Source: a virus. From it: a stretch of DNA of 27,646 nt. The notes beneath the pieces were generated by a model that worked only from the letters and a program-made list of their open reading frames with translations, had not been told where the DNA came from and made no database searches. Both the position numbers and the translations under genes were made by a program. The DNA is taken from the IMG/VR virus record IMGVR_UViG_3300046655_000160, positions 1 to 27,646 of that record; one strand, written 5' to 3'. This document shows, piece after piece, positions 1 to 6,883 of this stretch (positions are counted from its first letter, which is position 1; every line of letters starts with the position of its first letter).

Positions 1-107
1 TCTTCGATCTCACGACCGACGATGCCCTGCAACTCGACTTCGTCCATGACTTCCGGGTTCAACATCGCCTCAAGCTCGGAGGCCATTTTATTTGCTTCAT
101 AGTCCAT
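1..107 (-). CDS. N-terminus of an unidentified phage protein (cut by window edge)
   Basis: Reading leftwards from an ATG at 105-107, the frame stays open to the window edge and gives 35 residues beginning MDYEANKMASELEAMLNPEV, rich in Glu and Met. The fragment is too short to assign. It follows the 562-residue internal-protein gene on the same strand, about 225 bp after that gene ends, with the small plus-strand gene 178-336 in between. It therefore probably has its own promoter in the 108-177 divergent gap, where a TTAA-N7-TTAAC box lies. No strong Shine-Dalgarno is seen (AAGGGC at about 10 bases upstream). Confidence 0.5.
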   Translation of the reverse strand, partial: MDYEANKMASELEAMLNPEVMDEVELQGIVGREIE

Positions 108-131
108 CTTATGGCCCTTCTTGCGCTTTGT

Positions 132-147
132 TTAACACTGTGTTAAC
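132..147. promoter_or_regulatory. CtrA-like box A (TTAA-N7-TTAAC)
   Basis: TTAA (132-135), seven bases, TTAAC (143-147) matches the full alphaproteobacterial CtrA consensus. It lies between the leftward gene starting at 107 and the rightward gene starting at 178. The box is nearly palindromic, so it could act on both. That CtrA itself binds is inference; a phage regulator with similar specificity is the alternative. Confidence 0.5.
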
Positions 148-177
148 TGTTGAGGCTTCAACTGGGAGGATAACACT

Positions 178-336
178 ATGGATAAAAATAATACAGATGG
201 CGAATTGGATCTGACAGATCCGCTTCGCGCCGGCATATACTCACTGGCATTTATGCTCTTAGACCGCGAGGGCGATTTGCCGAAAAACGTGGTGGAGATC
301 ATTGAAGATATAATTGAGCAAGAGCGCAATTTTTAA
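178..336 (+). CDS. Small acidic protein, 52 aa, unknown function
   Basis: An ATG at 178 follows a strong GGGAGGA ribosome-binding site at eight bases and opens a 52-codon frame ending TAA at 336. The product starts MDKNNTDGELDLTDPLRAG, is acidic, and has a predicted helix with a hydrophobic face (IYSLAFMLLD) and a Glu-rich C-terminus. It overlaps the end of the convergent 562-residue gene by 4 bases (shared TTAA). A longer frame on the opposite strand (132-329) lacks a good start context. The upstream CtrA-like box and the placement match the small plus genes at 3722 and 19075, so these three look like independently transcribed small genes facing the leftward operons. No family recognised. 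Confidence 0.6.
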   Translation: MDKNNTDGELDLTDPLRAGIYSLAFMLLDREGDLPKNVVEIIEDIIEQERNF

Positions 337-2021
337 AGCCCCCTCAAATATGCTTCGATCAGGTTCATCTCATATCGAGTTGCGTCTTCTATTCCGCCAC
401 GATTAAAGCGATCTATATATGTGGAGGCTTCGTCAACGTACTGCTGATCGCCGGCCTGCATCGTCTTCGGGTTCATCGTGAAGACGCGCTGATCTGACGG
501 CAGCGTGTAGGATCTGCCAGAAAACGGCATGTTTTGGCCCGGATAAAATGTGCCTTTCTCAAGAGCGGCTTGCGCCAGTCTTGGCAGGGCAGTGTCGCGA
601 GCTGAGATAGTCCATGGGACATCTACGCCAAACGTCTGAGACCCTGTGCCCGACTTCTTCGATAGCTTAGTGTCGTATGAGGGATGATCCGCAGACAGAA
701 GGCCTCTGGATATATCGGGAGTGGCAAAACGATACCCGGAGCTGAAGCTGGGAGATTGCACAAGATCTGGGTTTGTAGCGGCAAATCGCATTTCACCCAC
801 ATCCGGCAAACCGCTTAGCCCCTTCATGTCAGCCTTATCCATTCTCTGAAGGAATGGCTTTCTGACTTGCTCTGGGGATTGAGTGTCAAACCAATCTCTA
901 AACTCCGGGCTATCCACGCTTGGTATATCTGAAAGATTTACGCGGGTGAGTGGCTTGAGGCCATCTTTCTCTCGCTGCTTGTTTTGCCTTTTGAGAGATT
1001 TCTGCCTAAAGTCTGCGACAATAGACTTTAGCTCTGAGTTGACTTGCTTAACAGTCTTCTTCGGCATCTCAGAAGAGTATAACATCTCAGAATAGAGCTG
1101 ACCCTGATGCTTTGCAAAGTCACCTGACCTCTCGCCCATTGGGCTAAATCCGACGCGAATATCACGACCTAAGTTTTCTGGGCTTGAGAACACGTTTTGC
1201 TTTGGTTTCATAACGCCAGAATGAGATGCCCACACATCATCAGTGTCCATATACTCGCCGCCAGCCTCTAATCGCACAGGCCGCTGCAATTTTAACTGGC
1301 CAACACGACTTACTTCCCGGCCGCCCGCCGTGCGATCTCCAGCTAGAAAATACATATCTGTGCCTTGCATCTCTGAAGGCGTAATTAATGTGGGAGCGGT
1401 GTAGCCTGCATCTACAGAACTCGTCTCAACCTCCCAATTATATGGGGCTGTCTTCTGCTTTACGTTTTGCGAGAACGGGGTAAACAGCGCAGGGTCTTTA
1501 GCGCGACCACCGCCAGCCCGAGGAGGCTCGAAGTAATCTGAGCCACGCATAATCTCAGTCTCTCCAACCTCTGGCCGCAGCCGGACATTCCCGAGCAGAG
1601 AGCCCATCGAATTTGGATCAACCTCTAAGCGACTGGCAGCTCGAATGGCGGGCCCAACTCCGGGCACTACAGACGCCACTGAACCTAAAGCGGCAGCCCT
1701 GTCGGACGCTAGAGCCTTGTTTGACGCCTCAAGCATATATGGCTCTGCGTCTTTGGCCTCGACGCCAAACATCTCCATCAACTTGTCGGCTGCGGTATAG
1801 GTCAAGCCCCGGCCAACTGTCCCGGCGAAGTCTCTAACCGTGCCCACTGGGTCGGTGGCGACGCCGACTACGTCCTCGATCATGCCGCGCCCTATCTCCT
1901 TATTCGTGCCGACTGGGTCGCTCTGGAAGGAGCTTAGCAAATTATAGATGCCGCCGCCGGCGGTGCTCGCCATGTCGTAGGCGCCGCGAAGCTCAGGTGG
2001 GACGTAGTAACGTAGATCCAT
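333..2021 (-). CDS. Large internal/ejected virion protein, putative (562 aa)
   Basis: The 562-residue frame starts at an ATG that overlaps the stop of the transglycosylase gene (TAATG). The N-terminal 130 residues are rich in Gly and Ala with amphipathic stretches (repeated DPVGT, then GSVASVVPGVGPAIRAASRL), as in podovirus proteins that leave the capsid with the DNA. The central part (about 160-480) is a polar mixed alpha/beta region with many Tyr, Phe and Ser, including a Lys/Arg/Gln-rich helix near 330-350. It looks enzymatic or toxin-like, of the 'polyvalent' type, but I see no catalytic motif I can name. The neighbours (transglycosylase and another internal protein, all coupled) support a virion role. 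Function is inference; the gene itself is certain. Confidence 0.75.
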   Translation of the reverse strand: MDLRYYVPPELRGAYDMASTAGGGIYNLLSSFQSDPVGTNKEIGRGMIEDVVGVATDPVGTVRDFAGTVGRGLTYTAADKLMEMFGVEAKDAEPYMLEASNKALASDRAAALGSVASVVPGVGPAIRAASRLEVDPNSMGSLLGNVRLRPEVGETEIMRGSDYFEPPRAGGGRAKDPALFTPFSQNVKQKTAPYNWEVETSSVDAGYTAPTLITPSEMQGTDMYFLAGDRTAGGREVSRVGQLKLQRPVRLEAGGEYMDTDDVWASHSGVMKPKQNVFSSPENLGRDIRVGFSPMGERSGDFAKHQGQLYSEMLYSSEMPKKTVKQVNSELKSIVADFRQKSLKRQNKQREKDGLKPLTRVNLSDIPSVDSPEFRDWFDTQSPEQVRKPFLQRMDKADMKGLSGLPDVGEMRFAATNPDLVQSPSFSSGYRFATPDISRGLLSADHPSYDTKLSKKSGTGSQTFGVDVPWTISARDTALPRLAQAALEKGTFYPGQNMPFSGRSYTLPSDQRVFTMNPKTMQAGDQQYVDEASTYIDRFNRGGIEDATRYEMNLIEAYLRGL

Positions 2022-2563
2022 TATCCGAGTAATCCTTTTGGACGCATTTTCGGACGCATAGGTGTCGCTGGCGCCAGCAAACCTTGCGGGCGGGCGCGTG
2101 GGCGCATTGGCGTTTCGCTATACAGGCTCTGGCCGGAGAACTTTTTTCCGTAGTCCGAAATATATGTGCCGAACTTGTCTTTCTTGTTTACCTTGCCGCC
2201 GCTTTCGAGAAAATTTCGCATCCCCTTGCGGCCACCTAAGTGGGCCATGCCGACCATTGCCGACATATCCACCGGCACGCCGCCAATCTCTTGGCCAATG
2301 TATTGGTCGAGAGCATTGTTGATTGCATAGTCGACGATGTCTTGCTCATGCCAAGACATGACTTCCTCTTGCAAACTAGGATCCGCTAAAAACTCTTCGC
2401 GGGTAAACTTCTTGCCAGTGTCATCCATAAAGTCTTGCAGCCGGGGGTCTCCGAACTGATAAGCGCCCGCGACCGTGCGGCCGGAGCCTGCGTCGGTCAG
2501 GATGCCATAGTTTCCGCTGCTCTCGCTCTGCGCCATTAAATTTCTAAAGTCAGATCCCGGCAT
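2021..2563 (-). CDS. Virion-associated lytic transglycosylase-like protein
   Basis: A 180-residue protein opens with a transglycosylase-like core. AQSESSGNYG places a probable catalytic Glu at residue 14, followed by GAYQFGDPRLQDF at 34-46. This is the usual arrangement of ESSGNY plus GxYQF in phage peptidoglycan lyases of the lysozyme fold. Such enzymes open the cell wall locally during DNA entry. The C-terminus carries two copies of a Pro/Arg motif, TPMRPRARPQGLL and TPMRPKMRPKGLL, a tail not expected of the enzyme. There is no signal peptide, consistent with packaging in the particle rather than secretion for lysis; the endolysin is elsewhere (15444-16070). The start overlaps the preceding stop (TAATG) and the stop overlaps the next start, so the three genes are translationally coupled. 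Confidence 0.75.
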   Translation of the reverse strand: MPGSDFRNLMAQSESSGNYGILTDAGSGRTVAGAYQFGDPRLQDFMDDTGKKFTREEFLADPSLQEEVMSWHEQDIVDYAINNALDQYIGQEIGGVPVDMSAMVGMAHLGGRKGMRNFLESGGKVNKKDKFGTYISDYGKKFSGQSLYSETPMRPRARPQGLLAPATPMRPKMRPKGLLG

Positions 2564-3471
2564 TAAAATTTCCCTGCGTTTAGTCGCTTTGAGACCTCAA
2601 ACATGCGGCGGACAAAATCCTGCGGTATGTCGGGGCTATTGTATTGGCTTCCCTGCTCAGTTTGTAGCCACTGCTCTAGCGTCAAGTCTGCGATGTCCGG
2701 CGCGAGCTGGTCCTGTGCCGCCGTTGACGCCTCAAATGGGTTGTACGACGGGACGTATTTCCCGTCAGCAATTTGCGAGTATCCGGGGTTTGCGTCAAAA
2801 TCTATGTCGTCCAGAGTGGCTCGCGGCGCCCTTGGGTCAAAGCCAAATTTGTCTTCCTCGAAGCCGTAGCCGAGAAGCGGAGACGTCTGGACCGGTGGCG
2901 TTTGAGCGCCATACTGTGGCGTCGCTGCTACTTTCTGCACATTAGCGAGTGCCGCTAGAGGGCTTGAAGCCTGTGCCCGTGACATACTTCCCGGATTGGC
3001 GGATTGCGGTGTCTGCGATGCCGCAATCATTGCGTTAACCTTGCTGGGGTCGTAGGCGCCGCTGCCGCTCTGGGTGTTCATGGTGTATGGCTGATTGCCA
3101 GTTGCGCGCTGAATGCCTCGGAGTATTCCAACGCCGGGGATAAAATTCGTTAAAAAGCGCTGAGGCGTCATGGGCTGGTCGCCGAGGCGGCTGCCTCCGC
3201 CAAAAAAGCTGAGTAGGCCGCCGGCCTGTGGATTGCGTAACGAGCTGCGTGGACGGTCGCCAGATCCGTTGTTCTGGGCGGCCGTGTTGGGCATGTTGTT
3301 CGCCAGAGAGTTGCTATACGCGTTCTGGTACATGGCGTTGTAGATGTTGCCGCCGGGGTCGTCGTGCTGCGATGCCACTTGATGCGCCTGATTGGCGGCG
3401 GTCATCTGATGGTATTCTTCACTCTTTGGGATCTTGCCGGTCAGCATTCCCCAACTTGTTTTGAAATCCAT
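2563..3471 (-). CDS. Internal virion protein, putative (302 aa)
   Basis: I place the start at the ATG at 3471 (MDFKTSWGMLTGK) because GAGAGGA lies nine bases upstream. An ATG 33 bases earlier has no ribosome-binding site. The product is rich in Asn, Gln, Ala, Gly and Pro, with a short hydrophobic stretch (LTNFIPGVGILRGIQRATG, about residues 120-140) and a long disordered centre. No enzyme motif is visible. Composition and position as first gene of the operon with the transglycosylase suggest a minor capsid-internal or ejection protein. The approximately 170-base leader back to the putative promoter contains three stem-loops (3532-3603). Confidence 0.65.
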   Translation of the reverse strand: MDFKTSWGMLTGKIPKSEEYHQMTAANQAHQVASQHDDPGGNIYNAMYQNAYSNSLANNMPNTAAQNNGSGDRPRSSLRNPQAGGLLSFFGGGSRLGDQPMTPQRFLTNFIPGVGILRGIQRATGNQPYTMNTQSGSGAYDPSKVNAMIAASQTPQSANPGSMSRAQASSPLAALANVQKVAATPQYGAQTPPVQTSPLLGYGFEEDKFGFDPRAPRATLDDIDFDANPGYSQIADGKYVPSYNPFEASTAAQDQLAPDIADLTLEQWLQTEQGSQYNSPDIPQDFVRRMFEVSKRLNAGKF

Positions 3472-3531
3472 GTGACCCCGTCCTCTCGTCAGCCTTCCCC
3501 ACATAATACACGCAAACCACTTTTAACGTAA

Positions 3532-3603
3532 CCCCGCGCGCTCATGGGAGGATGGACGCGCGGGGGAGCCAAAAGCTCAGCGGCCGGGTGGGAGGTAGCC
3601 GCT
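3532..3603 (-). ncRNA. Triple stem-loop with CCUCCC loops (structured leader or cuckoo-like small RNA)
   Basis: Three consecutive perfect inverted repeats are present. They are 3532-3540 with 3557-3565 (CCCCGCGCG / CGCGCGGGG, 16-base loop), 3566-3569 with 3575-3578 (GAGC/GCTC, 5-base loop) and 3579-3584 with 3598-3603 (AGCGGC/GCCGCT, 13-base loop). Read on the minus strand, the two larger loops both expose CCUCCC, an anti-Shine-Dalgarno motif; on the plus strand they expose GGGAGG. Two hairpins with CCUCC(U)CC loops are the hallmark of the 'cuckoo'/CcsR small RNAs of Rhodobacteraceae and rhizobia. The element lies between the putative minus promoter (3651-3680) and the gene starting at 3471, so it could be a leader structure or a processed small RNA. 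The stems are directly seen; the RNA is inferred. Confidence 0.4.
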
Positions 3604-3650
3604 AACAAGGGCATGATAACAAAAATTTGTGGGGGAGGCCAGTTTTTTGC

Positions 3651-3680
3651 ATTTTATGGCTTGTAATGGGTAGGTGTTAA
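3651..3680 (-). promoter_or_regulatory. Putative sigma-70 type promoter for the leftward 3471 operon
   Basis: On the minus strand TTAACA (3680-3675, five of six to TTGACA) is followed after 18 bases by TAAAAT (3656-3651, five of six to TATAAT). The -35 overlaps the TTAA-N7-TTAAC box at 3677-3692, so a protein bound there would compete with or recruit polymerase. Predicted start is near 3644, giving a leader that contains the triple stem-loop. Confidence 0.4.
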
Positions 3681-3700
3681 CATTAGGTTAACAGTATAGA
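3677..3700 (+). promoter_or_regulatory. CtrA-like box B with adjacent -10 (TATAGA)
   Basis: TTAA (3677-3680), CATTAGG, TTAAC (3688-3692) is a perfect TTAA-N7-TTAAC on both strands because GTTAAC is itself palindromic. Two bases later TATAGA (3695-3700) could serve as -10 for the gene at 3722. No usual -35 is present at the right distance, which is what an activator-dependent promoter would look like. The same arrangement, including the leader and ribosome-binding site, recurs upstream of the gene starting at 18947. Confidence 0.5.
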
Positions 3701-3721
3701 CAGAAACAAAGGAGAACGGAC

Positions 3722-3916
3722 ATGCACAACAACACACCAAAAAACACGCGGGAAGCCGTCGAGCTGGGCCTGTACCTCGCAATCACCGCCGACACCGAGG
3801 AGAAGTCGTCGGACGCGCTACAGCTCGCCAAGGAGCTGGCTCTGGGGCTCAACTACGCGGAGGTGCAGACCGCCAAGCGAAACGTCGCGGCGCGGATCGA
3901 GCAAGAGCGCGCCTAA
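3722..3916 (+). CDS. Small helical protein, 64 aa, unknown function
   Basis: The ATG at 3722 follows AAAGGAG at eight bases. The 64 residues look wholly helical and alternate charged and hydrophobic residues (REAVELGLYLAI, SSDALQLAKELALGL, VQTAKRNVAARIEQERA). No motif identifies it. It is the only plus gene between two leftward operons and its last codon overlaps the terL stop by 4 bases. Codon use is GC-rich like its neighbours. The promoter-leader region matches that of the gene at 18947, suggesting the two are expressed together. A regulator or host-interaction protein is possible but only a guess. Confidence 0.7.
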   Translation: MHNNTPKNTREAVELGLYLAITADTEEKSSDALQLAKELALGLNYAEVQTAKRNVAARIEQERA

Positions 3917-5334
3917 ACCACCCCGCGAATACCACGCCTCAGCGGCTTCGCCCACGACCCCGCTGAGGCAGTGCCAAACGCCATCGTCGTGTGGTCATTG
4001 GCCAGAGCTAAGCACAGAGCATCAGCGCGGTCCGGGGAACGGATGCCGCGCTTCTTCATGCTCTCCTTGCTCTCCACCTGTATCTTGCCAGACGACGTGA
4101 ACATATACCGCGGACCCGCCAGCTCCGCATACAGCGCGTCGTCGCGTGGCAGAGACACATCCATACCCTCGAGCCACGACTTACACCTAAACCACAGCTC
4201 AGCGCGCAGGTTTAAATACGTCTGCTTCGCCACCGCGCGCTCCGACACGTTCAAGCCACGCGCCGGCAGCCCCAACTCACGCAATCGGTCCAACACGCCC
4301 GCGCCGAAGCCGTTGCTGTCGATTATGATCTCGCTGGGGCGCCGGGACGGGGGCATGGCGTCATATTCCGCCTTAACGGCGCCGGAGAGCTGCATCAGGT
4401 CCAAGTTGCGCCACACCGTGAGCGGGTGGATCACCGGACCCTGCCGCTTGCACAGCACGCTGCTGTCGCCGCCCTGGCGCGCCACGTCCAAGCCCCAAAC
4501 CGCAGTCGTGTCCTCGTGCACCTTCACCTCGTTGTTAAACGCGTGCTCGATCAGAGACACCGGGATCACCGTGTCCTCCTCAGATGGCGGGAAATTGCCC
4601 AAGACGCGCACATGAAACGCCGGGCTGTCCTCACCGTACCGCTTCCGCATGTCGTCGACGAAATCCTCGGACACGCGCGGGCTCTCGACGCAGGAGACGT
4701 GCATCGTGTACCAGTCATCCCGCAGCCGCGTGTGGGTGTCGTAAAAGAAGCCAGTGTTACGCGTCGGGTTGCCGGTGAGCACCGTGGTGGCGCTGTGACC
4801 TGACATCGAGCCCGAGGCAGCCTCAAACACGGCCTCCGGGACACCGCTGGCCTCATCCGCCAGAAGCAGAACGTGCTCGCTGTGCACACCGGCGAGCGCC
4901 TCGGGCTGCTCAGCGCGTGACGTCCGGCACGAGATAAACGTGCTCTCCGGGGCGCTCTTCAGCTCAATCCGGTCCGACTTCACCTCCAGCAAATTGTCAA
5001 ACGGGGGCTTGAGCCGCTTGGCCACGGATTTCATCTCAGCGAAACACGCGTCAAATAGCTGCGCGGAGGTGGGGGCCGTGACCACCGTCTTGCTCGGGTA
5101 GCGCATCAAGACGTGCCAGATGGCCGCCATTGCGACGCCCGTCGACTTGCCGACACCGTGGCCAGACCTGACGGATATGCGGCGGATCTTGGGGGCAGAG
5201 ACGGCGTCTAAAAGCTCAACTTGCCACTCGTCCGGCTCGATGCCGATCACCTCTTGGGAGAAGCGCACCGGGTCGTCGCGGTAGCGCCGCATCAGTTTGA
5301 CGAATGGGTTGTCGATTGGCGTTGTGGCGTTCAT
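3913..5334 (-). CDS. terL: Terminase large subunit (ATPase/nuclease)
   Basis: The 473-residue protein has the two halves of a phage packaging motor. In the N-terminal ATPase, Walker A is GHGVGKST (58-65), the hydrophobic strand ending in acidic residues VLLLADEAS (155-163) is Walker B with its catalytic Glu, and LTGNPTR (186-192) is the coupling motif. In the C-terminal RNase H-like nuclease, the acidic residues are D283 (GLDVARQGGD), D339 (IIIDSNGFG) and D435/D438 (SPDRADAL). It cuts concatemeric DNA and pumps it into the prohead. Length is normal for the family. It is the last gene of the replication-packaging operon, about 300 bp after terS. GGAG lies nine bases before the ATG, and GTTAAC sits inside that spacer. 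Confidence 0.95.
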   Translation of the reverse strand: MNATTPIDNPFVKLMRRYRDDPVRFSQEVIGIEPDEWQVELLDAVSAPKIRRISVRSGHGVGKSTGVAMAAIWHVLMRYPSKTVVTAPTSAQLFDACFAEMKSVAKRLKPPFDNLLEVKSDRIELKSAPESTFISCRTSRAEQPEALAGVHSEHVLLLADEASGVPEAVFEAASGSMSGHSATTVLTGNPTRNTGFFYDTHTRLRDDWYTMHVSCVESPRVSEDFVDDMRKRYGEDSPAFHVRVLGNFPPSEEDTVIPVSLIEHAFNNEVKVHEDTTAVWGLDVARQGGDSSVLCKRQGPVIHPLTVWRNLDLMQLSGAVKAEYDAMPPSRRPSEIIIDSNGFGAGVLDRLRELGLPARGLNVSERAVAKQTYLNLRAELWFRCKSWLEGMDVSLPRDDALYAELAGPRYMFTSSGKIQVESKESMKKRGIRSPDRADALCLALANDHTTMAFGTASAGSWAKPLRRGIRGVV

Positions 5335-5495
5335 TTGTTAACACTCCTGTTCGTGGTGGTGTGAAATTTTTTCGGCGCGGGTGCGTGATTAGGTCATGAG
5401 CTTTTGCACCCGGCCGCGGCGAAGAAGGGGGGGGTAAAAGTTAAAATCTCCGCCGAGAAGGGCAGGGGAGGGCGTTGAAAAACAAGGCATTTCGC

Positions 5496-5538
5496 GGCAG
5501 AGATTAAACGCATAACAAGTATTATGTTAAATTCTGCC
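5496..5538. repeat. Imperfect palindrome between the terminase genes
   Basis: GGCAGA (5496-5501) pairs with TCTGCC (5533-5538). Inside it TTAAA can pair with TTTAA, and CATAA with TTATG around a 6-base centre. The whole forms a 43-base imperfect inverted repeat, AT-rich in the middle within GC-rich surroundings. It could bind a dimeric protein such as TerS or a regulator, or form an RNA hairpin before terL. No T-run follows, so it is a poor terminator. Confidence 0.4.
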
Positions 5539-5589
5539 GAAATCGCCGCGTTGCAGCACGCATTCGCTTGACCTCGTCGCCGCGCTGCG

Positions 5590-5627
5590 GCACGCGTGCA
5601 CGCGCACGCTTCGCTGCGTCGGTGTGC
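5590..5627. repeat. GC-rich overlapping palindromes after terS
   Basis: GCACGCGTGC (5590-5599) and GCGTGCACGC (5594-5603) are overlapping perfect 10-base palindromes. CGCACGC (5602-5608) can pair with GTGTGCG near 5621-5627 using one G-U pair. On the minus strand the last hairpin comes directly after the terS stop, so it may slow or end transcription, though no U-run follows. Confidence 0.35.
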
Positions 5628-5637
5628 GTTTTCGCGC

Positions 5638-6093
5638 TCAATCGCCATCCTGATCCTCGACGATCTCGCCCTCGATGATGTCACCGCCAACCTCGTTGAG
5701 CAGAGCTGCTGCCTGCGCGTGCAAGTCATTTACGCTGATGTTGATCGCGACATCACGCTGCCTCGTGTCATACTCGGGCGACGCCTTAGCCGCCTTCCAC
5801 TTGAGCACGTCGACCGCCAGCTTCGCGCTGTTCACGCTCGCCTCGAGCTGGTGCGTCTGATCGGCAATCTTCTGAGCCTGCGACGCGTAGTAGTGACCAG
5901 CCATCTGCTTGGCCTCGTCATACCGCTGCGCACGACCCTCAGCCGACGCGACCCACTTGTGGAACAGGTTCCAGCCCACGTCATAGTGCTTGATGATGTC
6001 GGACGCATTCATGCCGTCCGCAATCAAGCCGAAGATCTCGTCCTCGCCAGCCGCTTCCAGCGCGGCTATCTTAGCGTCCCCAATTGCACCCAT
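5638..6093 (-). CDS. terS: Terminase small subunit, putative
   Basis: The start is set at the ATG at 6093 (MGAIGDAK), preceded by GAGAGGAAG at five bases; an upstream GTG/ATG would lack this. The 151-residue product begins with a helix-turn-helix-like region (EIFGLIADGMNASDIIKHY, then GWNLFHKWVASAEG) that would bind the packaging site. A long helical part follows (QKIADQTHQLEASVNSAKL, VDVLKWKAAKASPEYDTRQ), and the acidic C-terminal tail would contact TerL. The WKAAKASPEYDTR segment resembles the oligomerisation part of phage small terminases. Position two genes before terL supports the call. Confidence 0.75.
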   Translation of the reverse strand: MGAIGDAKIAALEAAGEDEIFGLIADGMNASDIIKHYDVGWNLFHKWVASAEGRAQRYDEAKQMAGHYYASQAQKIADQTHQLEASVNSAKLAVDVLKWKAAKASPEYDTRQRDVAINISVNDLHAQAAALLNEVGGDIIEGEIVEDQDGD

Positions 6094-6107
6094 CTTAACT
6101 TCCTCTC

Positions 6108-6713
6108 TCAAAACGGTATCTCATCGCCCAGCTCAACGTCAAACGTGCTATTCGCCGGACCGATGCAGCGCGTGACCTTTGCGTCCGGAAACTGCTCCAG
6201 CGTCTTCGCAATGAACTCGCTGCTAAAGTTATTCCCCAGCACGATTGCTGCGTCGACCATATCATACACTAACCAGTCGGGATGCTCACGCCGTATTCCG
6301 GTCGCATCATGCAGCGCAATGCACACGATGTTACCAGACGCGATCTCGATGCAGTAGGCGTGCCGACCGACCGGCTGGTGCCCGTTAGCCTCTGCCTCCG
6401 CCTCGAGCACGTCCCACGCCCGGATGAGCTGCGTGGCGATCTTGTGCACGGCCACGACGTCATCCTCTTCGATCTTGATCCGCAGCGCGTCATACGCCGC
6501 CTCAAAGCGGCCAGCCAACTCGGGCGACACCAGCGACGGAAGTGTGTCTCCCCACTTCAACGTCTTCTCCCGCGCCTTGCGATCCAGCGGCAACAACTGG
6601 CCATCGACCTGACGTGAGATCGGCTTCGTCTGATTGCCAGTCTCAAACGTGCCTCTATCCTTCCTCGCCTTAGCGTAACCCGCCTTTGCTTTGCCACTCA
6701 CCTTCTTAGCCAT
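6108..6713 (-). CDS. Unknown protein preceding terS (201 aa)
   Basis: A GGGGAG ribosome-binding site precedes the ATG. The N-terminus is strongly basic (MAKKVSGKAKAGYAKARKD), suggesting nucleic-acid contact. Residues 60-115 form a helical segment (ELAGRFEAAYDALRIKIEED), and the C-terminal half looks alpha/beta (GRHAYCIEIASGNIVCIAL) with an acidic end DELGDEIPF-like in character. I recognise no family. It is separated from the gene upstream by the 6714-6883 repeat region and lies 15 bp before terS, so it may belong to the packaging group or act at those repeats. Confidence 0.65.
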   Translation of the reverse strand: MAKKVSGKAKAGYAKARKDRGTFETGNQTKPISRQVDGQLLPLDRKAREKTLKWGDTLPSLVSPELAGRFEAAYDALRIKIEEDDVVAVHKIATQLIRAWDVLEAEAEANGHQPVGRHAYCIEIASGNIVCIALHDATGIRREHPDWLVYDMVDAAIVLGNNFSSEFIAKTLEQFPDAKVTRCIGPANSTFDVELGDEIPF

Positions 6714-6731
6714 GTATCATCTCCCCATCGC

Positions 6732-6743
6732 CCTAATGTTAAC
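6732..6743 (-). promoter_or_regulatory. Half CtrA-like box D
   Basis: CCTAATGTTAAC (6732-6743) is identical to half of box B read on the minus strand, but the second TTAA is missing. It lies 18-30 bases before the start at 6713 and could be a weak operator or a decayed copy. Confidence 0.3.
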
Positions 6744-6771
6744 CACACCCAATCGAAACCACTGCCACACA

Positions 6772-6879
6772 CCACACCACACCACGCTATACAATAGCGG
6801 GTGGTGGTGTGGAGAGTGAAATGGCCTTATTCTCCACACCTCCCACACTCCACCACACCCCAAGTGTGGAAGGTGTGGA
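6772..6879. repeat. Nested, mutually exclusive inverted repeats built on GTGTGG/CCACAC
   Basis: Three overlapping inverted repeats occupy this gap. Repeat 1 pairs 6772-6790 with 6794-6812 (16 of 19 positions, 3-base loop, core CGCTAT/ATAGCG). Repeat 2 pairs 6807-6815 with 6831-6839 (GTGTGGAGA / TCTCCACAC, perfect). Repeat 3 pairs 6833-6849 with 6863-6879 (TCCACACC and CCACACT with AGTGTGG and GGTGTGGA, two mismatched bases between). Repeat 2 shares arms with both 1 and 3, so forming it excludes them. This topology is that of an RNA attenuator. The many copies of CCACAC/GTGTGG would equally suit iterons, a packaging site or an origin. It sits upstream of the 6713 gene and terS. Confidence 0.55.
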
Positions 6880-6883
6880 AGCA

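Larger units (their letters stand above)
5335..5637. other. Non-coding gap between terS and terL
   Basis: No convincing gene is present in these 303 bases. The only open frame on the minus strand (39 codons from an ATG near 5512) has no ribosome-binding site and an odd Pro/Phe composition. The gap contains a run of eight G near 5427-5434, an imperfect palindrome (5496-5538) and a GC-rich stretch of overlapping palindromes (5590-5627). Its place between the two terminase genes makes it a candidate for a packaging or regulatory site. Confidence 0.5.

Noticed and set aside
132-329. 65-residue frame on the minus strand
   Set aside because: It has no ribosome-binding site and a Ser/Arg-rich shadow composition; the opposite 178-336 frame has a strong site and better protein character.
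4566-4889. 107-residue minus frame within terL
   Set aside because: Out-of-frame Arg/Pro/Ser-rich shadow of the terminase ATPase region, whose own frame carries all conserved motifs.
5394-5729. 111-residue frame over the terS end and the terS-terL gap
   Set aside because: It overlaps terS out of frame, is Arg/Cys/Ala-rich as GC shadows are, and lacks a ribosome-binding site.
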